Source: Paenibacillus kobensis NBRC 15729 (GTDB taxonomy: Bacteria > Bacillota > Bacilli > Paenibacillales > Paenibacillaceae). Taken from it: 36,348 nt of DNA. The position numbers and the translations under genes are program-made. The first letter of the stretch is position 1, and each line of letters opens with the position of its first letter. Shown here piece after piece: positions 22,455 through 32,700 of this stretch. Below the pieces are notes generated by a model that ran no database searches, was not told where the DNA came from, and saw only the letters and a list, made by a program, of their open reading frames with translations. The DNA is taken from positions 1-36,348 of the forward strand of contig NZ_BILZ01000059.1 in NCBI RefSeq assembly GCF_004000825.1, in the 5' to 3' direction.

Positions 22455-25289
22455 TTACGATTCGTCGCTCGCAGGCTCGATCGGCTTCACCGTTTTGGAT
22501 ACGCGGCGCACCTTCTTCACCGTATCAACGTCCAGCTCCGTCACCGCGCTCTCATCATTTAGAACCGCTGATTCGACCACGGTATCCTTCAGTCTGTTGA
22601 TTAGGGTTGGCTGCTCCGCTGCATCTGCTTTTAGAACCGCTGCATCGATCGAGCCATCCGTCTTCGTGAACGCAGATAGTTCCTCAACCTGTTCGATCGG
22701 CTGCCGAATGATCGGCGTGCCTCCGATCGGCGTTTTGATGATCGGCGTGTCATCGATCGGCACTTTAATGATCGGCGTGTCGTCGATCGGCACCTTGATG
22801 ATTGGCGTTCCGTCATCGATCGGTACCTTGATGATCGGCGTTCCATCGTCAATCGGCACCTTGATGATCGGCGTTCCATCGTCGATCGGCAGCTTGATGA
22901 TTGGCGTTCCGTCGTCGATCGGCAGCTTGATAATCGGTGTATCGTCGTCAACCGGCTGCTTGATGACCGGTATATCGATATCTGTCGGCAGCTTCACGAC
23001 AGGCACGTCATCAAGCTTGCCGCCGCCCGTCAAGCTGGTCTGTCCGCCCGGCGGAACCGTAACCGTACCGGTATCGACCGTACCGACAACCGCCCACCAA
23101 CGCACCGTCCAATCTTTAGGCGTCTGGTATGAGCTCGTTCTTTTGTCCTGAATTTTGACATGGAAACCGGTTTCCAGAAAAATGTTGTTTTCCGTATAAT
23201 AGGCCATTACAAACGGAACATCCGTCTCCATCAACGCCGCGTCTCCTGATTTAACCGTCGAGGAATATTGCGGCAACGGAATGATGATCGGAGGCGTTTC
23301 GGGTATCGTCGGAGGCGTCTGATTGCCCGGCGTTTGCGAGATTTGCGTCGTCTGGCCCGTTATATTCGTTAACGACGCCGCGAGCTTCGTTTCCCCTGCG
23401 GCCAACTTAGTCGCCGATAACGAAGTGGCAAGCCCTCCTGACAACGACTCGTCGGGACCGCTGCCAACCGTATCCACGACGGACAAAAAGATTCCGACAT
23501 CGGTCGATGGGAGCGAATGATTGATAAGAGGGCTTGTTCGGACCTCTCCCGGGTACATCGTCTGGAACACAATGCTGCCCGTCGCGATCTGCGCGCCCGA
23601 TCCCGATCCTCCGCCGCCAGGAATGTTGACGTTGATCTGAGTGGTGCCGTCTGCTACGGACACTCCCGCTCCGGTAAAATTTATTTTCGTGCGGGCCGTA
23701 AAAGAATTGCCATCCTTCAGTACGGTCACCTTCTGCGGATCGGCCAGCGTACCCGACAGGTTATTCACGTTGAGCTCATCCGCTCCGCCGTCGGCATGCG
23801 ATCCAGCATGGCTGAGCGCAGCACCGTTGATTGTCACGTTGATCCGGTTTTTCCCCGGTTCGTCGGCAGCCGTAACGCCGGCTCCGATGAAGTTGATTTT
23901 CGTACGGGCGGGCAGCTCGGTGCCTTCCTCCTGCACGATGACCTTCTGCGGGTCGGCAAGCAAGCCGGACAGATTGGTCACATTCAATTCGTCGGCTCCG
24001 CCGTCCGCATGCGATCCCGCATGCGCCGTCATGCCAGGGATGTTAATGTTCGTCCGTCCGTTGCCTGAATCCTCCGACAACGTAACGCCGGCGCCGGTGA
24101 AATTGATCTTCGTACGGGCAGTCAGGGATGAGCCCTTGTCCTGCACGACAATTTTCTGCGGATCGGCAAGCACGCCGGACAGATTGGTCACGTTCAGCTC
24201 ATCCGCTCCGCCGTCCGCATGCGTCGCTGCATGGGTCGGCAGTTGCGCAGGACGCTGCTTATCAGCCAGCATCAGCTGGAACAACAGCTCGTTATTATAA
24301 ATGAAAGGGCGAACCGACTCGTCGATTGCGGTAATGATGCCCTTATTATTAATCGTGATGGCAGCAAGCACGACAGCATCAGAAGCAGGCGCATCCGGCT
24401 GCTTATCGAAATAACGCTCCGCCAGCAGCCGAACGATCGAACGGTCCTCGACGACAGCGAGCGATGATTCGCCAGCAGCGGTTTGCGGCACATTGTTAAT
24501 GAACAACTGGCTGCTAATAACGCCGCTAGTCGGCATTTCTCCTGCACGCGCGTAATAGCGCTGCGTCCGCGTAACGTTACCAGCGAGACCGCCGAGATTG
24601 AACGGAATTTTGTTATCTTTCCATGCGCTGAGCATCGTGAACTGGCTTGGCAGCGACTCAATGACCTCGACAAGCGCGGATCCGCTCTGCTGCAGCTTCG
24701 TCCGAACGGTCAATACGACCTCGATCACATCTCCCGGATTCGCAACGCGCGGTACCGTCCGGTGCACAATGAACTGATCGTTCTCGAATACGGTCACCGT
24801 CTCCTGAAGGACCGAATCCAAGCTGCTTGCCGGCGCAGGCTTCTCCGTCGTCAGCGAGAATTTGAACGTCTCGCGGATTTTGTTCAGCTCGATGCCGTCC
24901 GTACTCGCGGTCGCATTCGATACAGGCGGCACAGGTTCCCGCGCAATTTCGTCGTAGGAAATAACGGCGTAGATGACGCCTCCGCCATAAGCTGGCGGAT
25001 AGCCCGTCAGCTTGCTAATGTCAGCAACGTCGAGATTGGCGGCAACGATGATCTCCCGCCCATTGGCATCGATTGCCGTTCCCGGCGTCAAGCGGACGCC
25101 CGTACCATCGATTTGCGACAGATGAAGTCCGCCGATGACCCCCGTACCGTGCACAAACCGGTTAAGCAGGCTCCGCTTTTCGATGTAATAATTTTGCTCG
25201 AGCTGAAAATCTTTGACCGAAAGCAGCTTTCCATAAAAATAACGGTTACGTTCAAACTGCTGCAGTTGCAATTGACTATTAGACAACAC
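22455..25289 (-). CDS. Repeat-rich tail-fibre-like protein of the injection particle
   Basis: A 944-aa protein. The N-terminus carries a conserved module (NRYFYGKLLSVKDFQLEQNY, residues 15-34, then GTGVIGGL) seen in fibre-like proteins of phage-tail-like clusters; it probably docks to the baseplate. Residues 353-556 hold three repeats of about 70 aa, each beginning HADGGADELNV and containing ARTKINFTGAGV, similar in style to phage fibre shaft repeats. Residues about 761-865 are a tandem of 10-11-aa units (PIDDGTPIIKV type). A Pro/Thr-rich linker (655-675) lies between. It starts at GTG 25289, with GGGAGG upstream (TTG 25286 is possible). Its role is probably target binding. It sits between the tail-protein-I gene and the two wall hydrolases. 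Confidence 0.8.
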   Translation of the reverse strand: MLSNSQLQLQQFERNRYFYGKLLSVKDFQLEQNYYIEKRSLLNRFVHGTGVIGGLHLSQIDGTGVRLTPGTAIDANGREIIVAANLDVADISKLTGYPPAYGGGVIYAVISYDEIAREPVPPVSNATASTDGIELNKIRETFKFSLTTEKPAPASSLDSVLQETVTVFENDQFIVHRTVPRVANPGDVIEVVLTVRTKLQQSGSALVEVIESLPSQFTMLSAWKDNKIPFNLGGLAGNVTRTQRYYARAGEMPTSGVISSQLFINNVPQTAAGESSLAVVEDRSIVRLLAERYFDKQPDAPASDAVVLAAITINNKGIITAIDESVRPFIYNNELLFQLMLADKQRPAQLPTHAATHADGGADELNVTNLSGVLADPQKIVVQDKGSSLTARTKINFTGAGVTLSEDSGNGRTNINIPGMTAHAGSHADGGADELNVTNLSGLLADPQKVIVQEEGTELPARTKINFIGAGVTAADEPGKNRINVTINGAALSHAGSHADGGADELNVNNLSGTLADPQKVTVLKDGNSFTARTKINFTGAGVSVADGTTQINVNIPGGGGSGSGAQIATGSIVFQTMYPGEVRTSPLINHSLPSTDVGIFLSVVDTVGSGPDESLSGGLATSLSATKLAAGETKLAASLTNITGQTTQISQTPGNQTPPTIPETPPIIIPLPQYSSTVKSGDAALMETDVPFVMAYYTENNIFLETGFHVKIQDKRTSSYQTPKDWTVRWWAVVGTVDTGTVTVPPGGQTSLTGGGKLDDVPVVKLPTDIDIPVIKQPVDDDTPIIKLPIDDGTPIIKLPIDDGTPIIKVPIDDGTPIIKVPIDDGTPIIKVPIDDTPIIKVPIDDTPIIKTPIGGTPIIRQPIEQVEELSAFTKTDGSIDAAVLKADAAEQPTLINRLKDTVVESAVLNDESAVTELDVDTVKKVRRVSKTVKPIEPASDES
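22695..23006 (-). repeat. 33/30-bp tandem repeats inside the fibre gene
   Basis: About nine in-frame units of 33 or 30 bp encode PIDDGTPIIKV or PIDDTPIIKV. The central units differ at few bases, so copy number could change by slippage without breaking the frame. Confidence 0.85.
23622..24233 (-). repeat. Three ~210-bp repeats inside the fibre gene
   Basis: Three consecutive units encode HADGGADELNVTNLSG, LADPQK and ARTKINFTGAGV with variable ends. They probably form stacked trimeric shaft segments. Confidence 0.82.
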
Positions 25290-25316
25290 GATAACCTCCC
25301 ATCATCGTATAGCTCG

Positions 25317-27395
25317 TTATATAAGCCGTGTATCGGCGCCGAGGCCGGATCTGACGTCCAGCTGTCCGAACGGCGTTTCGTCCATCAGCATCGTATCCCG
25401 GTCCATTATGGATTCATCGTCATACCGGGCGGACGGATGCGTCAGCACGGTATTAACCCCCATGAACGTATAGCCGCCGAGATAGATCCAAGGCTGCAGC
25501 CAAGTGACATCCGCTACCGTATGCGCCGGCTGGTTGTGCGCGATCATGCGCTTTATCGTCTCAAGCTCGGCCAGCCCCGACAGCTGCTTCGGCATCAGCA
25601 GCACGCTGAACCGGTATGGGTCGTCGCCGAACAGCTCCACGAACGCCTGCTTCGCCTCCGGATCGACGATGTCTTGCAGCCTGTAATTTTCGACGATAAT
25701 CGGAAGCTCTTGCGTATACAGTTGGACGATTCGTTCCAGACCTTCCTTCGTTCCGCGCATGCGGTGAATGTCCGGCATTCCTTTGATCAAGCTGCGAAGC
25801 TTATGCTCCGGCCAGCCCGGGTCAACAGCAATGCCGATCCACGTCGCAAGCCACCGCAAGTAATCGCCGGACGCTGCGTCGACGTCGAGCCATCTCGGAG
25901 AAGCCGCAATCTTGCCGTCGAGCTCCGTCATGAACGTCTCGATAAGCGATAGAAAACGTTCCAGCAAATCCCGGCTCGCCGGATCCTCCTGATACACAGC
26001 CGGCATATACCTCAGATAAGACAGCCGCGGAAAATCAACCCGAAGGCCTCTTAGCATTGGCGTATCCTTGTCGCTCCCGAACAGCTGTATTCGAATCCAT
26101 AAATACCGTCCTGGCTCTGCACGGATAAGCATATCGCGCGGACTGACCGTCGTCTCCGACCACGGAAGCTGCTGTAAGGCGGCAGCCTTATCCGAGGCGC
26201 GAACCGCCGTATCCGCAATATAGTCATCGAGATTCCGGCGCGACTGGTCAATTAGAAACTCCCGTGAGTCGGATACCAGATACGACACCCGAATAAGCGT
26301 ATTGTCAGGAATGTCGCGGTCGAGCGCGAGCTTATGCCACCGGATCGCTTCCTCCGTACTGTCGAAGCTTCGCGAGACGTACTCGCCCTTGGAGATCGGG
26401 GAACCGCTGTCGCGGTACAACGCCGGCTGACGCAGCAGCAGCGTAACCTTCTGCGCCGCCCGGTTGAACAAATACAGATTGTTGCGGCTGAACACAATGC
26501 GGTCGGCCGCGCCGCGGTATGTCGTAAGCGGACCGATCGGTTCGCCGGAATCGCCGCGGTACAGATGGATCATCGGCACTTGCAAGCCCACAGACGGTTC
26601 CCGTTCCCCGATGTAGACGACATCTGAGTCATCGACGGCAATGGAGACCGGATTCGTGTCGCCAAGCATCGGCGCGCGCCAATTCAGTTCCCCTTCTGCC
26701 GAATAACAAGCGAGCGACTTCGCTTCTGCGTCCAGCACGTACAGCTTGCCTGCGGCGGACACTGCCGCCGTCAGTCTTAAGCCGGCCGTTCCGCTTTCGT
26801 TTTGGCCGCCGATCCAGCGAACGAACCTTCCGCCGGGGTCAAAAACGGCAACAGGCGCTCCTTCCGCCTGCGTGACGTAGCAGAATCCGTCACCGTCCGC
26901 CGTAACATCATAAGGCGACCAATCCGCTGGCGGCCCGGAGGCGGCGAATGGCGATTCGTCCCCCGCCGTCCAGACGGGCTGGCCCGTTGCTTCTGCATAA
27001 GCGCACAGCCGAACGCTAGTCTCGCCCGTATTTTCCAATACGTATACGAACCCCGGACTCCGCGACAGCTTCATCCCGGCATCCTGCACGTACAGTACGC
27101 CCTCGGGTCTGTCCAGCCGCCCGGTAACCGGGTTGTAGGCATACACTTTGCGGGACGTTTCGTCCATCATCAGCAGCATGCCGTGGGGTCCTTGCGCAAC
27201 GTCTGTGACGACGCCTCCGGCAGGCAGCAGCGAAGCGGCATCTACGGTAAGCTCAGTCGCATAATCGTTCGCCGACTGAATCCGGATACCGCTCTCGCCG
27301 TCATCCCATACGAGCTGATGAAGCAGCCCTTCGCTCCAGCGCTGCTTCGACCGAATAATATGGTAATGAAACTCGGTGCGGTCAAGCACGGACAT
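25317..27395 (-). CDS. Beta-propeller/phage tail protein I fusion (baseplate)
   Basis: A 692-aa protein. Residues about 60-325 show repeated blades of NHL-like type (DVAQGPHGMLLMMD, DVTADGDGFCYVTQ, SIAVDDSDVVYIGE). Residues about 455-600 form a tail protein I/TIGR02242-type domain (YLRYMPAVYQED, LLERFLSLIETFMTELD, YLRWLATWIGI, MRGTKEGLERIVQLY). Protein I homologues join the baseplate wedge to the fibres. I set the start at ATG 27395, with AAGGAG 6 nt upstream; it overlaps the J-like gene by 14 nt. The open frame upstream of this ATG is Arg-rich shadow sequence. It precedes the fibre gene by 27 nt. Confidence 0.87.
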   Translation of the reverse strand: MSVLDRTEFHYHIIRSKQRWSEGLLHQLVWDDGESGIRIQSANDYATELTVDAASLLPAGGVVTDVAQGPHGMLLMMDETSRKVYAYNPVTGRLDRPEGVLYVQDAGMKLSRSPGFVYVLENTGETSVRLCAYAEATGQPVWTAGDESPFAASGPPADWSPYDVTADGDGFCYVTQAEGAPVAVFDPGGRFVRWIGGQNESGTAGLRLTAAVSAAGKLYVLDAEAKSLACYSAEGELNWRAPMLGDTNPVSIAVDDSDVVYIGEREPSVGLQVPMIHLYRGDSGEPIGPLTTYRGAADRIVFSRNNLYLFNRAAQKVTLLLRQPALYRDSGSPISKGEYVSRSFDSTEEAIRWHKLALDRDIPDNTLIRVSYLVSDSREFLIDQSRRNLDDYIADTAVRASDKAAALQQLPWSETTVSPRDMLIRAEPGRYLWIRIQLFGSDKDTPMLRGLRVDFPRLSYLRYMPAVYQEDPASRDLLERFLSLIETFMTELDGKIAASPRWLDVDAASGDYLRWLATWIGIAVDPGWPEHKLRSLIKGMPDIHRMRGTKEGLERIVQLYTQELPIIVENYRLQDIVDPEAKQAFVELFGDDPYRFSVLLMPKQLSGLAELETIKRMIAHNQPAHTVADVTWLQPWIYLGGYTFMGVNTVLTHPSARYDDESIMDRDTMLMDETPFGQLDVRSGLGADTRLI

Positions 27396-29451
27396 AACCG
27401 ACTCCTTCCTGCGGCGGGCGGCCGAACATCTGCTGCTCGATCTCAATTCTGTGTCCGTCCGAATAAACAAGCGCATGGTTATCCATCGTGAAATTGCCCT
27501 GATCGTCTATGCGCCCGCCCCCTTCCGTATTGAACAGCTGCAGCCGCTGCACGCTGTCAACGCCGTCTACCTTATCGATGAGCGCATACAGCTCCGACAA
27601 ATATACCGTTCGGCCGAACGGCCATCCCGTACCATGCGGACCGCCCTCCAGCGGATGCAGGTAGCGGGACAGCTCCGCCGACACAGCTGCCGCTACCGCG
27701 TCTCCGTCATGGCCGCTGTTGATCGTGACCAGCACGTTCGCCTGCACCTTGACGTAGCGCGGTGCGATGACGGCAACGCGCGTCGTTAACAGCCGGTGAC
27801 GGTTGAGATAGCGGGACACGGTGTCCAGAAAGCCAGCGCTTGGATTCGGATTCGGCTTATCGCTGTAAGGCACGACGACGACCTTAACCGCATTGTCGCC
27901 GCTCCACAGAGCCTTAGCTCGTGCAACGCGAAGCCCCGGCGTCCTGCATGCCAACTGCTCGTAATCGTCGTCCGTTACGGCGCGCGTTAGACGCCGCAGC
28001 TCCTTGACTGCCCGGGCTGCCGCATCCTCCACACTTTCCGCATTGGCGCCTCCGCTAGCCGGCAGCAGCTGCAAGACGTCCAACTTGCCTGCAAGCCCGC
28101 TGTCATGATCCGCGAATTGCGAGATCGAGCCGGCACTGACGTTTCCTTGCCTGCCCATCGTCCGGTAATAGGAGATGCGTATACTGCTTAGCTCCGCCGA
28201 TGCAGGGGGTACTTTGCCGTACAAGCCGTCCCCGAACCGAACCGTGCCGCTGCTTGGATCGAATACGTAGTGCGAATCATCAGGCCCTGAAGCGTCCAAG
28301 TCCTCCCGGCGAGTCCATTCCTTCCAGCCGGACCAGCCGTAAGAGCCGTCCGTTCCGTTCTCGAACACTTCCGCCTTCATAGGAGGGTCAAGCACGATGC
28401 CGCCGCCGTCCCTCACTTCGAACGTCTGATTGCTGAGGCCGCTGGACCTGCCGATATAATCATTCTCCACATAATCGAGCTGGACGACCGGAACCGTGTG
28501 CAGCATAATGCTGTCGATGCGCGGCGCAAGCTCATAGCCTTCCGACTTAACGGTGCACCGGAACCAGCAGCAGTCGGCTGGTGCCGTCAGGAACAGCCGC
28601 TTCAAGCCAGCATCCTGCGGGGCCAGAAATAGGATCTGGCCGCTTCGCATCAGCATGACCGTTTCGTCGCCCGATACTTCCAGCCTCGACCAGCCTTCGC
28701 TTTCATTCAAATACTCCCACTCGAGTGTAACCGGCGGCTTCGCCTCGAACAGCTCGCCTTCATCTTGTTCAGCGATCGGCACAGGATAATCATTAAATAA
28801 TCTAAACGTAACGGGAATCGGCGTTCCCGGCTCTATTAGCCGGTCGAAGCCGAGATAAAGGCTGCTGCCAGCCTCCGCTTTGTCGCCGAACGCTTTAAAG
28901 CTTAGTCCTTCATGACCCGCCGACTCCGTCTGGTCGATGACCGATGATCCGGTCAGCGTCACAATACTGATAAGAGACGCGGAGGTGACGGTCAACTGCT
29001 GTTCGGTTACGAAGCGAAAATCGCCCGCCGCTAGCGGCGTGCCTTGGGGAACGATAAGCTGCTCTGCATAATGCGCACCGCTGCCAGGCGAATCGGATGC
29101 CGCCGGAGGGTTCTCCTCTACATCCGATTGGCCGGCAGCCGCGCTTTCTGCGGTATCGTCCGCCGCCTCCAAGCCCGCCTTGAGCATGAAGGTAACCTCC
29201 GCCCTTGCAGGTTTGGACGGAGCCGGACAAGTACCGAGCAGCTTCAAATATTTGCGAATATGATCGTCGCGTACTTGATCGAGATAATAGCGCTGTCCTT
29301 CGGCCAGCCAAGCAAGCAGCTCCAGCATCGTAATGCCGGGATCATGAACGTTGAAGTCCGTCCACTCCGGCGCATAGCGCGGGATCTGTTTCTTGGCGTC
29401 CTCGATAAGCTGCGCAAATGTCTTATCGTCCAAATTAGGAATTGGAAGCAT
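27382..29451 (-). CDS. Baseplate assembly protein J-like (TIGR02243 type)
   Basis: A 689-aa baseplate wedge protein. The N-terminus has the typical PRYAPEWTDFNVHDPGIT followed by LELLAWLAEGQRYY. The C-terminal half contains RFGDGLYGKVPP, GRQGNVSAGSI and the gpJ-like end (VTINSGHDGDAVAAAVS, then HPLEGGPHGTGWPFGRTVYL). I chose ATG 29451, with GAGGTG 7 nt upstream, over the GTG at 29460. It is the second, smaller of two J-type genes and overlaps the tail-I gene by 14 nt. A 335-nt gap separates it from the larger J-type gene. Confidence 0.9.
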   Translation of the reverse strand: MLPIPNLDDKTFAQLIEDAKKQIPRYAPEWTDFNVHDPGITMLELLAWLAEGQRYYLDQVRDDHIRKYLKLLGTCPAPSKPARAEVTFMLKAGLEAADDTAESAAAGQSDVEENPPAASDSPGSGAHYAEQLIVPQGTPLAAGDFRFVTEQQLTVTSASLISIVTLTGSSVIDQTESAGHEGLSFKAFGDKAEAGSSLYLGFDRLIEPGTPIPVTFRLFNDYPVPIAEQDEGELFEAKPPVTLEWEYLNESEGWSRLEVSGDETVMLMRSGQILFLAPQDAGLKRLFLTAPADCCWFRCTVKSEGYELAPRIDSIMLHTVPVVQLDYVENDYIGRSSGLSNQTFEVRDGGGIVLDPPMKAEVFENGTDGSYGWSGWKEWTRREDLDASGPDDSHYVFDPSSGTVRFGDGLYGKVPPASAELSSIRISYYRTMGRQGNVSAGSISQFADHDSGLAGKLDVLQLLPASGGANAESVEDAAARAVKELRRLTRAVTDDDYEQLACRTPGLRVARAKALWSGDNAVKVVVVPYSDKPNPNPSAGFLDTVSRYLNRHRLLTTRVAVIAPRYVKVQANVLVTINSGHDGDAVAAAVSAELSRYLHPLEGGPHGTGWPFGRTVYLSELYALIDKVDGVDSVQRLQLFNTEGGGRIDDQGNFTMDNHALVYSDGHRIEIEQQMFGRPPQEGVGYVRA

Positions 29452-29605
29452 GGCGGACACCTCTTTGTATGGATAAGCGGCTTGACGCCCCGTTGCATTT
29501 CGTACAATGACATGAGCGGCTTTAGGGGATATTAAGATCTTCGTTGCAGTCTATACAAGGAAAACAAGTGGTTCTAGCCATTTTCGGCCAAAAAGATGGT
29601 TATCT

Positions 29606-29636
29606 GAAAAAGATTCATTGCAAGGTTTGCAATGAA
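29606..29636 (-). terminator. Weak terminator-like hairpin inside the particle gene cluster
   Basis: On the minus strand TTCATTGCAA-ACC-TTGCAATGAA is a perfect 10-bp stem followed by TCTTTTT. It lies in the 335-nt gap 29452-29786 between the two J-type genes. I see no convincing gene in that gap; only short Cys-containing frames without ribosome sites occur. It could partly terminate transcription and set expression of downstream genes, or be a relic. Confidence 0.45.
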
Positions 29637-29786
29637 CGGCATGTATGCAGCCTGTCGGCGTACTTTCCATTGCATGAAATACAATCAAATACACCGACGT
29701 ATAACCTGACGCTGCATCAGTACAGCAATCGCGCTTGAGCTGAACGAGGCTTCAATTGGTGTTAACCGCTGCCGAACATTCCTCGA

Positions 29787-32700
29787 TCACCGTTGCAAGC
29801 TCCTGACGACGACCTGATGCATGCCGCTGTAAATGAGCAAATGCTGCGGGAAAGCGGAAGTCGGCTGCTGAGCCGGATTAACGATCACTTCCCGTCCGTC
29901 GGCATCGCGTATGATCATCTCCAGACGGTCTACGTATTCGAGGCCGGTTACGCTTCCGAGCAAGACGTACAGATCGGACAGCGCCGGTACCCGCCCGAAT
30001 TCCCATCCGGTTCCTGCCGGTCCCCCCGATAGAGGGTGAAGAAACGACTTCAACCGGCTTAACGCTTCCCGCTCCGCATCCGGCACGTCTTCGATGCTGG
30101 CCGTCACGAGTACGGTGTGAACGGACACTTCCGCATAAGCCGGACCTCTGATGTGAATATGCGACTGCGACGCTACGACGTTCGCTGCGTGCTTCTGGAT
30201 ATAGTCCGTAATCGTCTGCCTGAGCGCAGCGCTCGGCTGGGGCAGCCGCTCAGCAGACTGCGGGACAACAAGCAGCGAAATGCGGCCGGTCTGCGGCTGC
30301 CCCTGCTCGTTCACGTTCGGCAAGCATTTCACCCGGGCGATTCCACGGGCAGCCTCGAATACGAGGCTTTCGTAATCGGCCGCCGTGACGGCCCGGAACC
30401 GGTGGCGGATCATCAGCGGCCCGCGCTCTTTGGCTGCTGCGCTGTCCTCGGTGTCGTAGCCTCCCGCAGCTGCTTCCGGATTGGCGACACCGTCCACATA
30501 GGCAATGGACGATTTCAGCATCGCGATCGCACCGATTTCCACATTGCCTCTTGCGCCGCCGCCGCTGCGGTAGCTCAGCTTCACATTGTTCGTTCCGATC
30601 GGAGGCACTTTCCCGTGAATGCCGTCGCCGAACCAGATCCGGCCCGTCGTACGGTCAATCGCGTAACAGCGGTTGTCCGGTCCCGCTTCCGTCAACGTTT
30701 CCGCAGCCGTCCACCGGACCCACAGCCTCGTAACGGTTCCCTTGTCATCCTTCTCTTCGACAATGATTGTTCCCGCTTCCAGCATCGCCTGCCGCTCGCG
30801 GTCGGAGATCGACGAGAGCTCGTCGACGTACAGTTCTTCCGCGACAACCGGCGATTTGGATACCGTGAATACAGCATCTGGCGTTCCTCGCGAGGATCCG
30901 ATCACTTCATCCTTGAAGCTCTCGGCTTGATCGACGACCGTTGTGTTACGATAAATCCCTTGAACGATTGGGGCCGGAGCCCGCTCTCCGCCCTTAGAAT
31001 CCGCCGTCTTGAACACGCCGAGCGTATCGACTGCACGCAGCCAGAACCGGGATCTTCCGAAAATTTCCGTCTCCGTCCAATCCGGCAGACCGACGAACTC
31101 CAAGCACCCGCTGCGTGTCAAATGATTAGTGCCGTCGACGGCATCGAGCTTAACCCAGCCCGAGCCGCCTCGCTTCTCCGCGTAGTACTGCCACTCCACG
31201 ATCGGATGCTGGTCAGGATCGTACACTTGGTCGACGAGCGACAAATAAAGGCTAATCGGCCCCCGCAGCGGCGCACGGTCGAAGCCGACGTACATCGCTT
31301 GCTCTTCGTCCAAAGCGTCCGCCGATTCAAGCCAGCTCCCTTCGGCCGAATCTCGGTAACGAAGGCTCCGGTATTCAAGCGCCTGCTCGGCTGGCGCTAC
31401 CGCCTTATAGTGGATCGCCGCATCCCGGATGAGCAGCCGCTTGCCGGCGATCTCCAGCTCATCCTTGGGAGGAAGGGCGAACAGCCTGCAGCGGATCCAG
31501 AAGTTTTCTTGGCCTTGCACTGCTGTCGATGCGACGTCGTCGCCATTGCGGAACGTCAGACTCAGCTTGGAACCTTCGTCATAGGCCATATCCGTACGTT
31601 CCCAGCGCAGCCATCCGCCTCCGTTCCAATACTCCCAAGACACCTCGCTGGTGACGATGTCCTTCACGGGATCGGCGGAGGCCGCTTGCTCCCGCTCATT
31701 CTTGCTTGGCTCATCTTCGCCAAGAATGAACGTGAGCGTGACGCTTCCGCCTTTCTTGGAGAAAGCATCCGCGCTCGAAATATACAGTGTATCCCCTGTC
31801 CGGGGACTCGCGCCGAACAAGTAAAACGAACCGCCAGGCTCGACCGGATTGTTGTTGCTGAACATGAGATCCGGGCGGGATTCGTCGCCTTGCACCGCTA
31901 TGCGCCACGTTTCGTTCAAGTATCCGTCCGTTACAGGGGGGCCGTTATCTGCCCCCCTCCCTGCCGCTGCCGCTCGCTGCGTCGCTGCTAATCCTAATGC
32001 AGCTTGCGGCGAAGGAGCCACACGGCCGCGAAGCCAGCGGCCGAACCGGCCGTTCACCTCGGTCAACCCGAGCACTTTCGTTCCCGGCTTCGCCCTCAGG
32101 CTGCCGGTCGATTGTAATTGCTGCATGTCGGTCCAGGAGCCGTCCCAATATTGCCAGCGAATAGAGATGGGGTCCGAGGATTCGGTCCCGTGCATGATTC
32201 GAATCTCGGAGCCGGAGCCGCAGCGAAGCAGGTCATCATGGGCCAAATAAATAAAATGCTCCTGCTTATTCAATCCTTCAAACAGCTTAAATTGGGTCAC
32301 ACGGCTCACTTCAGTGCCGGCAGCATAATCCGCCTGAAGCGGCGATGCCAGCGTAACCGTATGGTCCTTCGCACGCTGTACCTCCGCATACTCGGCTCCG
32401 CCGACCAGCAGCAGATCGCCGGGCAACAAGCCTTTCGCGCTGTCGATCATCAGAGACGCATCGCCTTGCCGAGCCGGTGCTATGGCGACCGCCCACAACG
32501 GCGCGACCGGTTGCTCCGCCATCCCCGGCGGCGCGGCATAGATCGCATCTGCTCCCGCAGACGCGCTCAGCAGATCGGTCATCCGGGCTGGCGTCGCCAG
32601 CATCGGCTTCCTCGTCTCGAAGACGACCGGCTTGCCGCCGTCCAAGGCTTGCGCTGCAACTTGCGTCTGTGCAGGAATGAGCACCGCTTCCTTCACGCCG

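Noticed and set aside
24483-25952. Plus-strand open frame of 489 codons opposite the fibre and tail-I genes
   Set aside because: It spans two real minus-strand genes, is Arg-rich and has no family resemblance; it is a shadow frame in GC-rich coding DNA.
29544-29738. 64-codon frame with CxxC motifs in the gap between J-type genes
   Set aside because: It has a TTG start, no ribosome site and no recognised family; it includes the hairpin at 29614-29636.
30117-31991. Long plus-strand open frame (624 codons) opposite the large J-type gene
   Set aside because: It is a shadow of the minus-strand gene: Arg/Pro-rich, no ribosome site, and the minus-strand product is a recognised baseplate protein.
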